DNA from: Sphingobium sp. CCH11-B1
GTDB taxonomy: Bacteria > Pseudomonadota > Alphaproteobacteria > Sphingomonadales > Sphingomonadaceae
NCBI RefSeq assembly: GCF_001556865.1
Contig: NZ_LSJY01000134.1
Location: forward strand, 1-64,000
Length of the DNA stretch: 64,000 nucleotides
Reading direction: 5' to 3'
Every line of letters begins with the position of its first letter. Position 1 is the first letter of the stretch. The notes below the pieces were generated by a model that was not told the origin of the DNA, did no database searches, and saw only the letters and a list, made by a program, of their open reading frames with translations. Below are positions 41,365 through 51,433 of the stretch, piece after piece. Position numbers and translations under genes: made by a program.

Positions 41365-43923
41365 TCATTCTTGAGCGGCGATGAGAGCGTGGGTCGCCTC
41401 TAGCGGAAGCGGCCTGCCGAAATAATAGCCTTGGCCCACGACGCAGCCGAGCGCCAGCAGATGATCCGCCTGCGCTGGTGTTTCGACGCCCTCGGCGACA
41501 ACTTCCATGCCGAAACTGCCGCCGAGCTTGACGATGGCGTCGACAATGGCGGCGTTGCCTTCGTCCCGCTCCACATCTTGGACGAAGCTGCGGTCGATCT
41601 TGATAATGTCGACCGGATATTGTTTTAAATGGCTGAGGGATGCGAAGCCCGTGCCGAAATCGTCCAGCGCCAGCCTCACACCCGCATCGGCAAAGTGACC
41701 CATCGCGCGCGCGACCTGATCGCCGCCGTTGCCGAGCAACACGCTCTCAGTGACTTCAATTTCGAAATGCGCAGCCGGAATGTCCATCCGATGCAGATGA
41801 TCCAGGACACGGTCGGAAAAATCGCCACGCGCAAAATCAGCAGGCGAAGCGTTGATCGCCACACGCCCAGGATTGAGACCCTTGTTCAGCCAGAGCCGGA
41901 GGTCGGCCAGGACCCCTTCAAGCATCTGTACAGTCAGCCCCACTGCAAGTTCGCTGTGGAGGAACGCGGCTGCAATCGCACCGGGCAACTGGATGCCGAG
42001 GCGGGGATGATGCCATCGCAACAAGGCTTCAAAGCCGAGCAGCCGACCGGTGCGCATATCCACCTTGGGCTGGTAGTAGGGCACGACCAGCCGATCGGCC
42101 ACGATCTGCCGCGCCATATGGATCATCGACGTGCGCTGCTGGGCTTCGGCCCGCAATTCAGAATGAAACACCGTCAATCGGGAGCGACCGCCGCGCTTCG
42201 ACGCATAAAGGGCCAGGTCCGCCGCCTTGAGCAGTTCGTCCGCGCGAACCGCATGATTGCCAAAAATCGCCCCGCCAATGCTCACACCGAATTCCAGCAG
42301 GCGTCCTTGATGGGCAACGGGCATCCGGCACGCCTCCATCAAGTCGCGGCTCAAGGATTCCAGCCCGGCCTCGCTATCGATCGTGGGCGCGATCAGGCCG
42401 AATTCGTCGCCTCCCAGCCGCCCGACAACGGCATCCGCCGGAGCGACAGAAGAGAGTTTTTCCGCGAAAGCGCATAGCAGTGCGTCCCCCGCGTCATGAC
42501 CAAGAGCATCGTTGGTCCTCTTCAGATCGTCGATGTCCAACAACAGCAGCCCAAAGCGATCCCCATGTTGTTGCGCGTTTGCCGACAATGTTTCCAACGA
42601 GGCCTGCCACCGTGTCCGGTTGGGCAGGCGAGTCATGGAATCATGCGTTGCCGCCCATCGAATACGCTCCTCCGCGTTCCGCTCTTCCGTGACGTCGAGG
42701 AAAGTAACGATGATGCGGGACACCGCGCCGCCATCGGTGCGGCTCGTCCAGCCTGTGCTTCTGATCCACCGCAAAGCGCCGGTGTCCGCACGACGAATGC
42801 GCAAGGTCGCTTCGAAATGGAGCGCGCCCCCTCCTTGCGCGACGGCATCCAGCATATGCTTGAGCCGGTCGCGATCCTCCGGATGCACCAGGTCGAGCGC
42901 AAGTTCGGTTGTCGCGGGCTGATCGGCGGAAATGCCAAGCATGGCGCGAAACTCCGCTGACCATGTGCGCACGCCGCTTATGCAATCGAAATCCCAGATC
43001 CCCAGACGCGCCGATTGGACAGCGAGGCGGAACCGCTCTTCGCTATCGCTCAGTGCACTGCGCGCCAACCGTTCGGCATGCACATCCTCCAGCGTGCCAT
43101 ACCAGCGGACCACGCACCCATCCGCGTCTCTCCTGGGCGCTGCGCGGGCCCGCATCCATCGATACCCGCCATCCCGCAGCAGGACGCGATATTCGATGTC
43201 GACCGGCGCTCCGCTGACAAGACTGCCCGTCCATATGGCGATGGTCCGTTCAATGTCATCGGGATGAAGGGCGCCGATCCAGCCGGTGCCGAGTGCCTGA
43301 TCCGGCGGCATGCCGGTCAATTCGAACCAGCGCGGCCCGACTTCCTGAATACTGCCGTCCGGCCCGGCCGTCCAAGGGACCTGCGGACTGAGTTCGAAGG
43401 ACCAGCGATAATGCTCCTGGCTTTCCGCCAATGCCTTCGACAAATCGCTGGCAGCAGTGCAATCCTCCATATTTTCGAGCGTTCCGCGCCAGCCGACCGG
43501 CGATCCTGGCTCGTCGACCCGCGCCAGAGTCACGCGGAACCAGCGCGGCCGATCATGGAAGCAACGGATTTGAACGAGCAAGGGCTCAGCCTGCGTTCCG
43601 CCCAATGCAGCGCGGATCAGGTTCCGTCGATGTTCACCGGTCAGCAAAGTTGTCCAGGCCAGTCCGATCGGGTCAGCGGCGAAACGTGCCTGCTCGTGCC
43701 CACCCCTCTCCTCCAGGGAAATCAGCCGACCTCGCCGATCAACCGCCCAGCGCACCAAAGGCGGCGACAAGTGACCCGACGGGCACAAAGTAGCCAGGTC
43801 GTCGATCGGCAACAGCACATCTGCGAAGCAGAGACCCGCGTCCAGCGCAACGCGCATCTCCGAAAATCGATGGTCTGCCAAGCGGTCCATAAGCCGCCCA
43901 AATCCTTCCGCACTGGTCCCCAC
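41365..43923 (-). CDS. PAS-GGDEF-EAL protein (cyclic-di-GMP turnover)
   Basis: 852 aa. N-terminal PAS-like sensor segments span about 30-415 (ESQEHYRWSFELSPQVPWTA, SEERFRLAVQSARLGIWDF, followed by PAC motifs such as YRWMRARAAPRRD). GGDEF at about 430-585 has an intact RLGGDEFGLIAP. EAL at about 600-850 has FEALLRWHHP, EIEVTESVLL and DDFGTGFASLSHLKQYPVDI, so the phosphodiesterase residues look complete. No RxxD inhibitory site precedes GGDEF. No transmembrane helix was seen, so it is cytoplasmic. It may both make and degrade c-di-GMP. Confidence 0.92.
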   Translation of the reverse strand: MGTSAEGFGRLMDRLADHRFSEMRVALDAGLCFADVLLPIDDLATLCPSGHLSPPLVRWAVDRRGRLISLEERGGHEQARFAADPIGLAWTTLLTGEHRRNLIRAALGGTQAEPLLVQIRCFHDRPRWFRVTLARVDEPGSPVGWRGTLENMEDCTAASDLSKALAESQEHYRWSFELSPQVPWTAGPDGSIQEVGPRWFELTGMPPDQALGTGWIGALHPDDIERTIAIWTGSLVSGAPVDIEYRVLLRDGGYRWMRARAAPRRDADGCVVRWYGTLEDVHAERLARSALSDSEERFRLAVQSARLGIWDFDCISGVRTWSAEFRAMLGISADQPATTELALDLVHPEDRDRLKHMLDAVAQGGGALHFEATLRIRRADTGALRWIRSTGWTSRTDGGAVSRIIVTFLDVTEERNAEERIRWAATHDSMTRLPNRTRWQASLETLSANAQQHGDRFGLLLLDIDDLKRTNDALGHDAGDALLCAFAEKLSSVAPADAVVGRLGGDEFGLIAPTIDSEAGLESLSRDLMEACRMPVAHQGRLLEFGVSIGGAIFGNHAVRADELLKAADLALYASKRGGRSRLTVFHSELRAEAQQRTSMIHMARQIVADRLVVPYYQPKVDMRTGRLLGFEALLRWHHPRLGIQLPGAIAAAFLHSELAVGLTVQMLEGVLADLRLWLNKGLNPGRVAINASPADFARGDFSDRVLDHLHRMDIPAAHFEIEVTESVLLGNGGDQVARAMGHFADAGVRLALDDFGTGFASLSHLKQYPVDIIKIDRSFVQDVERDEGNAAIVDAIVKLGGSFGMEVVAEGVETPAQADHLLALGCVVGQGYYFGRPLPLEATHALIAAQE

Positions 43924-43993
43924 CAGCCATGGAAATTAGCGCAAGGAGTTAAATAAATGCATACCGCCGAGGCAGAGTAATGTCTAACTTGGA

Positions 43994-44809
43994 TTAACGC
44001 CGAAGGGCGGCCGCGAGTTCGGTAGGAAGCGATTGTTCGGGCTGCGCAGAAGACCCCCGCGATTGTTCCTGATCGTCCGGATTGAACCGGACCCATCCAT
44101 GACGACCAAGCTTTTCGAGGGGCTGGTAGCGGACTTTATATTGCATCCGCTGCGACCCTTCCACCCAGTAGCCGAGATAGACATAGGGCAGGCCTGCCGA
44201 GGCCGCGCGGATCAGGTGATCCATGATGATATAATTGCCAAGGCCGGGACGATGCTCCAGCTCCGTGTCGAAAAAACTGTATATCATCGAGAGGCCATCG
44301 CCCTGACGATCGGTGAGGCACGCGCCCACCAGCTTGCCGGGCCGGCCATCGGCATCGGGTTCGCGATATTCGATCACATAGCTGTCGACGGGAGTTTGCT
44401 CGACCATATCGGCAAAATCCATCTCGTCCATTTCGGTCATGCCGCCGCCAGGATGCCGGGCATTGAGATAGCGTCGAAGAAGCGCATATTGCTCCTCCGT
44501 CGACCAGGGCCTGCACGCTGTGACATTCAGGTCGCTATTCCGGCGCAGCACCTTGCGCTGGGTCGCATTAGGCCGGAATTGCTTTGCCAGGACACGCACC
44601 GACACGCAGGCAGAGCAATCCGCGCAGCTTGGCCGGTAGGCGACATTCTGGCTGCGCCTGAAACCGATGCGGCCAAGCGCGTCGTTGAGTTCCGACGCGT
44701 TATCGCCGCTCAGTTCCGTGAAGACCTTCCGCTCATTCTTGCCCGGAAGATAGGGGCAAGGACTGGGGTTGGTGACGAAGAAACGGGGGAAGCGAAATGG
44801 CGCGGTCAT
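43994..44809 (-). CDS. bpt: Aspartate/glutamate leucyltransferase (Bpt)
   Basis: 271 aa from the ATG at 44809; a GTG at 44818 adds three residues. N-terminal Cys region ([38 protein letters not shown]) and the C-terminal acyltransferase fold ([40 protein letters not shown]) match the bacterial Bpt/ATE family. The enzyme adds leucine to N-terminal Asp or Glu, marking proteins for ClpAP through the N-degron pathway. Confidence 0.93.
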   Translation of the reverse strand: MTAPFRFPRFFVTNPSPCPYLPGKNERKVFTELSGDNASELNDALGRIGFRRSQNVAYRPSCADCSACVSVRVLAKQFRPNATQRKVLRRNSDLNVTACRPWSTEEQYALLRRYLNARHPGGGMTEMDEMDFADMVEQTPVDSYVIEYREPDADGRPGKLVGACLTDRQGDGLSMIYSFFDTELEHRPGLGNYIIMDHLIRAASAGLPYVYLGYWVEGSQRMQYKVRYQPLEKLGRHGWVRFNPDDQEQSRGSSAQPEQSLPTELAAALRR

Positions 44810-44920
44810 GCCCCACACTCCGATTCCATCTTCATCCTCATTCGGTCCATCGTCGGTTTATGGCGTCACGTCGCGCGGCTGAAAAGGGCGTTTACCACGA
44901 AAATTGCAGCGGGATGGCCA

Positions 44921-46168
44921 TCATGCCACTTCGATGGGCGCGACTTCATACCCTGCTTCCCGAAGCGCAGCGATAAGCCTTTGAAGATGGCCACCATCGC
45001 GCGTTTCGCACTCGACATCCAGGCTAAGGCCCTTCGCCGGCAGGTTTGTGAAGATACGCTGGTGCGACAGCTCCAGGATATTGACCGCCTCCTGATCGAA
45101 AATGCGCGCGACGTGAAACAGGGCGCCGGGACGATCCTGGAGGATGATGCGCAAACGGGCGAGACGGCCCGAGCGCGCAAGGTCGCGCAGCAACACATTG
45201 GCCAACAGACGCGTGTCGATATTTCCGCCCGTCAGCACCAAGCCGACATTACGGCCTACAAACTGCTCGCGGTACGTCAGTAGAGCCGCGAGGCCCGCAG
45301 CACCCGCGCCTTCCACGACCGTCTTCTCGATCTGCAGGAGCAGGCTGACAGCTTCCTCCAGCCGCCTTTCCGACACGAGCAGCACGTCGTCGGCCAATCG
45401 CTCGACCACGCGCCGCGTGATATCCCCGGGCTGCTTGACGGCTATGCCTTCCGCCAGCGTGTCGCCGTCACAGGCCAGGTCGCCGCCCTTGATGAAGCTA
45501 TACATCGACGGATAAAGTTCGGCCTGGACACCCACCATCCGGATGTCCGGCTTCATCGCCCTTGCCGCAGTCGCCATGCCGGAGAACAATCCGCCGCCGC
45601 CGATCGGCACGACCAGCGTGTCGATCTGCGGCGCATCCTCCAACATTTCGAGCGCCACCGTGCCCTGCCCTGCCATGATGTCCGGCTCGTCAAAAGGATG
45701 GATGAAGGTCAAGCCCTGCTCCACCTCCAACTTGCGCGCATGGGCGTAGGCGTCGTCGAACTTTTCGCCAAATTGAACAACCGTAGCGCCATGCCCTCTC
45801 GTCTGCGTGACTTTCACGATCGGCGTGGTCGTCGGCATGACGATGGTCACCGGCACGCCCAAGCGCTTGCCATGATAGGCAAGGCCTTGCGCATGATTGC
45901 CTGCCGAGGCAGCGATCACGCCCTTTTCCTTCGATACGTCGTCCAGTTGCAGCAGCCGGTTCAGCGCACCGCGCTCCTTGTAGGCGGCGGTGAATTGAAG
46001 ATTTTCGAATTTCAGATAGATGCTGCACCCCAGCATGTCCGACAGCGTCTGGCTGATCAGCGTCGGGGTTTTCACGATCGAACCCGCAATGCGGGTTCGC
46101 GCCGCGAGAACGTCGTCAACGGTGATGGGCAGCGGCAGCGCGCTTTCGATCCTGGCAAGCGTGTTCAT
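44921..46168 (-). CDS. ilvA: Threonine ammonia-lyase with C-terminal ACT domain
   Basis: 415 aa from the ATG at 46168 (MNTLARIESALP); the longer frame is not conserved. PLP-binding Lys is in FTAAYKERGALNRLL; SAGNHAQGLAYHGKRL and VVPIGGGGLFSGMATA bind cofactor phosphate and substrate. A C-terminal ACT domain (RLRIILQDRPGALFHVARIF) from about 330 suggests allosteric control, perhaps by isoleucine or valine. It deaminates threonine to 2-oxobutyrate for isoleucine synthesis or catabolism. It is divergent from the dehydrogenase gene. Confidence 0.9.
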   Translation of the reverse strand: MNTLARIESALPLPITVDDVLAARTRIAGSIVKTPTLISQTLSDMLGCSIYLKFENLQFTAAYKERGALNRLLQLDDVSKEKGVIAASAGNHAQGLAYHGKRLGVPVTIVMPTTTPIVKVTQTRGHGATVVQFGEKFDDAYAHARKLEVEQGLTFIHPFDEPDIMAGQGTVALEMLEDAPQIDTLVVPIGGGGLFSGMATAARAMKPDIRMVGVQAELYPSMYSFIKGGDLACDGDTLAEGIAVKQPGDITRRVVERLADDVLLVSERRLEEAVSLLLQIEKTVVEGAGAAGLAALLTYREQFVGRNVGLVLTGGNIDTRLLANVLLRDLARSGRLARLRIILQDRPGALFHVARIFDQEAVNILELSHQRIFTNLPAKGLSLDVECETRDGGHLQRLIAALREAGYEVAPIEVA

Positions 46169-46262
46169 GGGCGCCCCGTAAAGCAAAATTGCGGCGGAAG
46201 AAACTGGCACTGGCCGAAAACTCGCCCTATGGCGGTTCGAACGCAGCAAATGTACGAGGCTT

Positions 46263-47132
46263 ATGGCTAATATCGCGTTTATCGGTCTGGGCGTCATGGG
46301 TGGCCCGATGGCGGGACATCTGGCGAAGGCAGGCCATAGTCTCACCGTTTACAACCGCTCCATCGGCAAAGCGAAGACCTGGGCCGAAACCTATGGCGGC
46401 ACGGTGGCGATCACGCCAGCCAAGGCAGCCGAAGAGGCGGACATCGTGATTAGCTGCGTCGGCAACGACGATGACCTGTCGCAGATCGCGTTGGGACGCG
46501 ACGGCGCTTTTCGCGCGATGCGCGAAGGCAGCCTGTTTATCGACCACACCACTGTTTCGGCGCGGATAGCCCGGCAGTTGTTCGTGGAAGGCGAAAGTCG
46601 CGGCATCCACAGCGTCGATGCGCCCGTGTCCGGGGGACAGGCCGGCGCCGAAAACGGCAAGTTGTCCGTCATGTGCGGCGGAACCGAACCAGCGGTCGCC
46701 GCTGCGCGTATCGTGATGCAGGCTTACGCCGCCCGCATCATCCACGTCGGCGCGGCCGGTGCGGGGCAGACGACGAAGATGGTGAACCAGATCTGCATCG
46801 GCGGCGTGTTGCAGGGGCTGGCGGAAGCGTTGCGTTTCGCGCAGGCGGCCGAACTCGACCTCGACAAGGTATTCGATGCCGTCTCTGGCGGCGCGGCACA
46901 AAGCTGGCAGATGGAAAATCGCTGGAAGACCATGGCGCAGGACAGTTTTGACTTCGGTTTCGCGGTCGATTGGATGCGTAAGGACCTTGGCCTCGCCCTG
47001 GAGGAAGCGCGTGCGAATGGCGCCAGCCTGCCGGTGACGGCGATGGTCGATCAGTTCTACGCCGATGTGCAGGCCATGGGCGGTGGACGGCAGGACACCA
47101 GTTCGCTGGTGCGCAGGATGACGCGCGCATGA
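46263..47132 (+). CDS. NAD(P)-dependent beta-hydroxyacid dehydrogenase (3-hydroxyisobutyrate dehydrogenase family)
   Basis: 289 aa. The Rossmann start IAFIGLGVMGGPMAGHLAKA has GLGxMGxP. The substrate motif DAPVSGGQAGAENGKLSVMC and the catalytic Lys in GQTTKMVNQICIGG are standard for the family. It oxidises or reduces short beta-hydroxy acids such as 3-hydroxyisobutyrate or tartronate semialdehyde; the specific substrate is not deducible. It overlaps the amidohydrolase by 4 nt (ATGA). Confidence 0.88.
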   Translation: MANIAFIGLGVMGGPMAGHLAKAGHSLTVYNRSIGKAKTWAETYGGTVAITPAKAAEEADIVISCVGNDDDLSQIALGRDGAFRAMREGSLFIDHTTVSARIARQLFVEGESRGIHSVDAPVSGGQAGAENGKLSVMCGGTEPAVAAARIVMQAYAARIIHVGAAGAGQTTKMVNQICIGGVLQGLAEALRFAQAAELDLDKVFDAVSGGAAQSWQMENRWKTMAQDSFDFGFAVDWMRKDLGLALEEARANGASLPVTAMVDQFYADVQAMGGGRQDTSSLVRRMTRA

Positions 47133-48877
47133 CGATGTCACGACTGGCGGCGATCGCCATGTTGGCGCTGCCTATGCCCGCCCTTGCATCTGGCGTGATC
47201 GATAATGTGAACGGCATCGCGCTTGATGCCAATGGACGGATCGTCCGTTTCGGCGCGCTTCAGATCGACGATGACGGCAAGGTCGAAAAGCTGATCCAGG
47301 GCCGGTATCAGGAACCGGAATATAAGCCCAGAAAACCGAAAAAGGGTCAGCCCTGGCCGGAACGTCCCAAGGGCCCGACCTTCAAGCTGGACGCCGGCGG
47401 CAAGACTTTGATCCCCGGGCTGATCGACGCGCACGGCCACATGATGGGCTACGGCCTGTCGCTCATCACGCTCGACCTTTCCGAAACGGCATCGCTGGCG
47501 GAAGCGCAGGCGAAGATCCGCGCCTATGTGGCTGCCAATCCGGGTCTCAAATGGATTATCGGCACCGGCTGGAACCAGGAGAAATGGGGCCTCGGCCGCT
47601 TCCCGACGGCAGAAGAACTTGATGCGGCGGTCCGCGACATGCCGGTGTGGCTGGAACGGGTGGACGGCCATGCCGGCTGGGCCAACAGCGCCGCAATTCG
47701 TGCTACGGGCATTACCGCCGCGACCAAGGCGCCTTCAGGCGGGCGCATCGAAATGGCTGCGGGCAAGCCGGCCGGCGTTTTCGTCGACAAGGCGATGGAC
47801 CTTATCCAGAAGATGGTGCCGCCCCCTGCCCCCAAGGACCGCGACATCGCGCTGGAAAAGGCGCAGCGCGCGCTGCTCGCGCAGGGCGTTACCGGCATTA
47901 CCGATATGGGTACCAGCATCGAGGACTGGCAGGCGTTCCGGCGCGCGGCCGACCGCGGCGCACTGCGCGTGCGGATCATGTCCTACGCTTTCGGCCTCGA
48001 CAACATGATCGCCATCGCAGGGCCGGAACCGACGCCGTGGCTCTATGACGATCATTTGCGCATGGGCGGCATCAAGCTGTTGCTGGACGGCGCACTGGGA
48101 TCGCGTGGCGCATGGTTGCGCGCGGATTATGCCGACGCACCGGGCCAGCGCGGCCTGCCGATGATTCCAGACACCCAATTGCGCAACATAATGAGCCGCG
48201 CGGCGATGGACAATTTCCAGGTGGCGGTCCACGCGATCGGCGATGCCGCCAATCGCGAAGTCCTCAACGCCATCGAGGAATTGAACGACACTTACAAGGG
48301 CGAGCGTCGCTGGCGGATCGAACATGCGCAGATAATCGACCCCGCCGACCTGCCCCGCTTCAAGCCGCTGGGCGTCATCGCGTCGATGCAGCCGGTGCAT
48401 GAAGCATCGGACTGGCGCATGGTGACGGCGCGGCTTGGTGAAGCGCGCCTCACTGGCGCCTATGCGTGGAAGACCATGTTGGACAACGGCGTGCCGCTCG
48501 CTTTCGGATCGGACGTGCCGGTGGAAAGTCCCAACCCATTCGCCGGCATCGCAGTAGCAATGAGCCGTGAGGATTCCAGGGGAGAACCCGCAGGCGGCTG
48601 GATGCCGGCTCAGCGCGTCAGCTTCGAGGCAGCGCTGGACGGCTTCACCCGGCAGGCGGCCTATGCCGGCTTTGCTGAAAAGAGGTTCGGCAATCTGGCG
48701 GTCGGGCAGCGCGCGGACTTTCTGCTGATCGACCGTGACATTTCCGCCGCGCCGCCCAGCGACATCCGACAGACGCAGGTGCTGGAAACCTGGATCGGCG
48801 GCAAGCGGGTCTATACGAAGGGACAGGACGTCGGCAGCCAGCCCCTCAGCGCGACTTCGCCGGGTTCCACACGGTGA
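47129..48877 (+). CDS. Secreted amidohydrolase (YtcJ/amidohydrolase_3 family)
   Basis: 582 aa. Signal peptide SRLAAIAMLALPMPALA. Metal-dependent hydrolase signatures: TLIPGLIDAHGHMMGYG (HxH), FQVAVHAIGDAANREVLNAI (His), RWRIEHAQIIDP (His) and PLAFGSDVPVESPNPFAGI (Asp). It hydrolyses C-N bonds of unknown substrates, probably in the periplasm. It is translationally coupled to the upstream dehydrogenase. Its last 32 nt overlap the convergent GT2 gene. Confidence 0.88.
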   Translation: MTMSRLAAIAMLALPMPALASGVIDNVNGIALDANGRIVRFGALQIDDDGKVEKLIQGRYQEPEYKPRKPKKGQPWPERPKGPTFKLDAGGKTLIPGLIDAHGHMMGYGLSLITLDLSETASLAEAQAKIRAYVAANPGLKWIIGTGWNQEKWGLGRFPTAEELDAAVRDMPVWLERVDGHAGWANSAAIRATGITAATKAPSGGRIEMAAGKPAGVFVDKAMDLIQKMVPPPAPKDRDIALEKAQRALLAQGVTGITDMGTSIEDWQAFRRAADRGALRVRIMSYAFGLDNMIAIAGPEPTPWLYDDHLRMGGIKLLLDGALGSRGAWLRADYADAPGQRGLPMIPDTQLRNIMSRAAMDNFQVAVHAIGDAANREVLNAIEELNDTYKGERRWRIEHAQIIDPADLPRFKPLGVIASMQPVHEASDWRMVTARLGEARLTGAYAWKTMLDNGVPLAFGSDVPVESPNPFAGIAVAMSREDSRGEPAGGWMPAQRVSFEAALDGFTRQAAYAGFAEKRFGNLAVGQRADFLLIDRDISAAPPSDIRQTQVLETWIGGKRVYTKGQDVGSQPLSATSPGSTR

Positions 48878-49976
48878 CCGTGCGGCCCGTCATTGCGCGC
48901 ACGACCCCTTGCAGCGTTGCGGCGTAGGCGATCAGCACATCCACCAGTGCCGCCAAGGGTCCGCTCTTCGCTCGCACGCCGATCCAGATGACGAGCGCGA
49001 CGGCAATCGCCCCACCCATGTAGAGGACCGGCGAGAGGCGCATCGCGAGCGCGCCTGCGGCAACCCCGCCGATCAGGATGAACACGCCGCCGAACCAGCG
49101 GACGATCTTGCGCGACGCATATTTGAAGCGATCGATCGCGGCCATTCGCCGGAGCTGCGGACGCAGGTGACCGTGCGTATGCCATGAGCGAGCCGCGATC
49201 CGCACCTTACGCCGATATTCATCCCGCCGGGCGGTCACCAACCGTTCACGAGCTATGACGTCCTTGGCTTTTACCAGCCGTTTGCCCGCGAAGACCACCG
49301 CCATGGAGACTGTGAGGTCGTCCAGCACGCTGTCGGGAAAGGTCGGATACAGGGTTTTTCGGATGGAGAAGATGGAGCCGTCCGCCCCCAGCACATTGCC
49401 GGTGCGCGACTCTTCATCTTTCAGCCTCTCCTCGATGCGCCAGTAAAGCGATCCCACCGAAGCGGTGGCGCTCTCGTCCGCGCCGACATAATGCAGAGAC
49501 CCCAGCACCCCGCCGACCTCCGGATCGGCGTAGCGGCCCAGCAGCCGCGCGATCGCGTCTTCGTCAAGCAGCACATTGGCGTCGGTGAAGATGAGCACAT
49601 CGCCCCGCGCCCGAGCGGCGAGTTGCTTCATGCCATGCGCCTTGCCACTGCGCCCTGGGCCACGGATGAGAGTCACCAGATTGCCCTGTGCCGCGATGAG
49701 GTCGCCAGTGCCATCGGACGAACCGTCGTCGAAGGCGAGGATTTCAAGGTCCGGCTTTTGACGCTTGAGCATCGCCAGATTGACCAGCTTTTCCGGCATC
49801 GCCGCCGCTTCGTTGTAGGCGCAGAAGAGCAGCGAGGCGCTTGATGGCGCTGTGGCGACCGGATGCTCCGGCTTGGACGGCACCATGCGCAGGATAAAGG
49901 GATAAAAGAGGAAGGGCCAAAGGACCGCTACCATGCAGAGCAGCATAATGGCTGCCAGGATCAGGTTGATCGCCAT
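48846..49976 (-). CDS. Glycosyltransferase family 2, membrane-associated
   Basis: 376 aa from the ATG at 49976. An N-terminal membrane helix (LILAAIMLLCMVAVLWPFLF) precedes a GT-A domain: SASLLFCAYNEAAAMPEKL, EILAFDDGSSDGTGDLIAAQ, and VLIFTDANVLLDEDAI (DxD equivalent). Two or three C-terminal membrane helices follow. It starts 5 nt after the sugar transferase stop and is the last gene of the XrtA exopolysaccharide locus. The sugar added is unknown. Confidence 0.85.
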   Translation of the reverse strand: MAINLILAAIMLLCMVAVLWPFLFYPFILRMVPSKPEHPVATAPSSASLLFCAYNEAAAMPEKLVNLAMLKRQKPDLEILAFDDGSSDGTGDLIAAQGNLVTLIRGPGRSGKAHGMKQLAARARGDVLIFTDANVLLDEDAIARLLGRYADPEVGGVLGSLHYVGADESATASVGSLYWRIEERLKDEESRTGNVLGADGSIFSIRKTLYPTFPDSVLDDLTVSMAVVFAGKRLVKAKDVIARERLVTARRDEYRRKVRIAARSWHTHGHLRPQLRRMAAIDRFKYASRKIVRWFGGVFILIGGVAAGALAMRLSPVLYMGGAIAVALVIWIGVRAKSGPLAALVDVLIAYAATLQGVVRAMTGRTVTVWNPAKSR

Positions 49977-49980
49977 CCCC

Positions 49981-51351
49981 CTAATATGCCTTGTGGTGGA
50001 CCAGCACGCCCAGCGTCGCGACGATGATGCGCAGATCGCGCCAGATGGACCAGTCGCTGACATATTCCAGATCGGACTGAAGCCGGTCGATCAAATCCTG
50101 ATGATGGTCCGTCGCCCCGCGATGGCCGCGCACCTGGGCCAGGCCGGTCATGCCCGGCTTGATGCAGTGGCGCGCCCAATAGCGGGCATCGACTTCCCAA
50201 TAGAGGCTGTCGCCGGCTTTTGCCGCCGCGGCATGAGGACGCGGACCGACGATGCTCATATCCCCCTTCAACACGTTGAAGAGCTGCGGCAATTCATCGA
50301 TGCTTGTCTTGCGCAGAAAGGCGCCGACCGGAGTCACCCTGTCGTCGTCCCGCCGGGTCAGGGTAGCGGCCTTGTGATCGCTCACCTCGGTTCGCATCGA
50401 CCGGAACTTGTAGATGGAAAAGGATCTCGCATCCTTGCCGATGCGGGGCTGACGGAAGAGAATGGGGCCGGCGCTCGTCAGCCTTACTGCAAGCGCGGCG
50501 GCGATCAGGACAGGCGACAGCAGCAGCGTCGCGATGCTGGCCACCAGCAGATCGAACAGGCGCTTGACCAGCCGGTCGCGAAACTGGAGCGGACCGCCGG
50601 CAACGATAATGGTTGGCTGACCGTCAAATTCGTCCACCCGCGCAGGCGCGAAGCGGAGCAGTTCGGGCACCACGATCTCGCCTCTCGCCGAAAGGGACTT
50701 GAGCGCGGCCGACCAGTCGTCCATCCGTTCCAGGGGACAGGCGACGATTACCCGTTCCGCCATGCCGACCGCCGCGGCCAGCCGCGCAGCCATGTCGGCG
50801 TCGTGCCGCTCGGGATGCAGGCTTGCCGCATCGGCGTGGATCAGCTCGACATGGCGGCCCGCCTCGACAGATACGCCGTCCAATATAACGGCGGTCAGAT
50901 GCGGCACGTCCCCCAGCAGCCTGACGGCAAGCCGCGCAACGGCGAGCCGCACCAGCGCCAAGGCTACACCGCCCAGCGCGAGCCCCGTGACGAAGGTCAG
51001 ACGCGATAGCTGCTCCGCGATCTTGCCCAGATAGACGATGAGCAGCATCAGCAAGGCCGCCTGCGCCAGCGCCCAGAGCGCGCGCGAAATGCCGCGCCGC
51101 ACCCGGTCCAGCGTGTTGATGCCATAAGCCCCGCCTTTCACCGCCAGCAGGGCGTAGAGCGGCGCCACCATCGCGAACATGACGATGCCGTGTGGCTTGC
51201 CGGGTTCTCCCCACAACGCCCCCAGCACCAGCCAGTTGGCGGCGAGGAACGCGCAGAACAGCCCTGCCATGTCGCCGGCCAGGCAAAGCGCGTAGAGCCG
51301 CAGGCGTACGATTTCCTTGGAGACGGTCACGGAGTGGCCTTGCATCATCAT
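49981..51351 (-). CDS. Polyprenyl-phosphate sugar-1-phosphate transferase (initiating exopolysaccharide glycosyltransferase)
   Basis: 456 aa. An N-terminal block of about four membrane helices and a nucleotide-binding-like middle segment precede a C-terminal bacterial sugar transferase domain from about 260. That domain has [60 protein letters not shown] and IVGPRP. It transfers sugar-1-phosphate to undecaprenyl phosphate, starting repeat-unit synthesis on the inner membrane. Confidence 0.9.
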   Translation of the reverse strand: MMMQGHSVTVSKEIVRLRLYALCLAGDMAGLFCAFLAANWLVLGALWGEPGKPHGIVMFAMVAPLYALLAVKGGAYGINTLDRVRRGISRALWALAQAALLMLLIVYLGKIAEQLSRLTFVTGLALGGVALALVRLAVARLAVRLLGDVPHLTAVILDGVSVEAGRHVELIHADAASLHPERHDADMAARLAAAVGMAERVIVACPLERMDDWSAALKSLSARGEIVVPELLRFAPARVDEFDGQPTIIVAGGPLQFRDRLVKRLFDLLVASIATLLLSPVLIAAALAVRLTSAGPILFRQPRIGKDARSFSIYKFRSMRTEVSDHKAATLTRRDDDRVTPVGAFLRKTSIDELPQLFNVLKGDMSIVGPRPHAAAAKAGDSLYWEVDARYWARHCIKPGMTGLAQVRGHRGATDHHQDLIDRLQSDLEYVSDWSIWRDLRIIVATLGVLVHHKAY

Positions 51352-51433
51352 GATGCTGTTCCGTTGGCACCTCGCGCGACCGGTGGCAAGGGGCGACGCC
51401 GGATGCCCTCACCCATCGCGGCGGCACATCCCT

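Noticed and set aside
43950..44000. TTAA-type half-sites upstream of the GGDEF-EAL gene
   Set aside because: Spacing between half-sites is 6 or 9 nt rather than 7, so they are not CtrA boxes.
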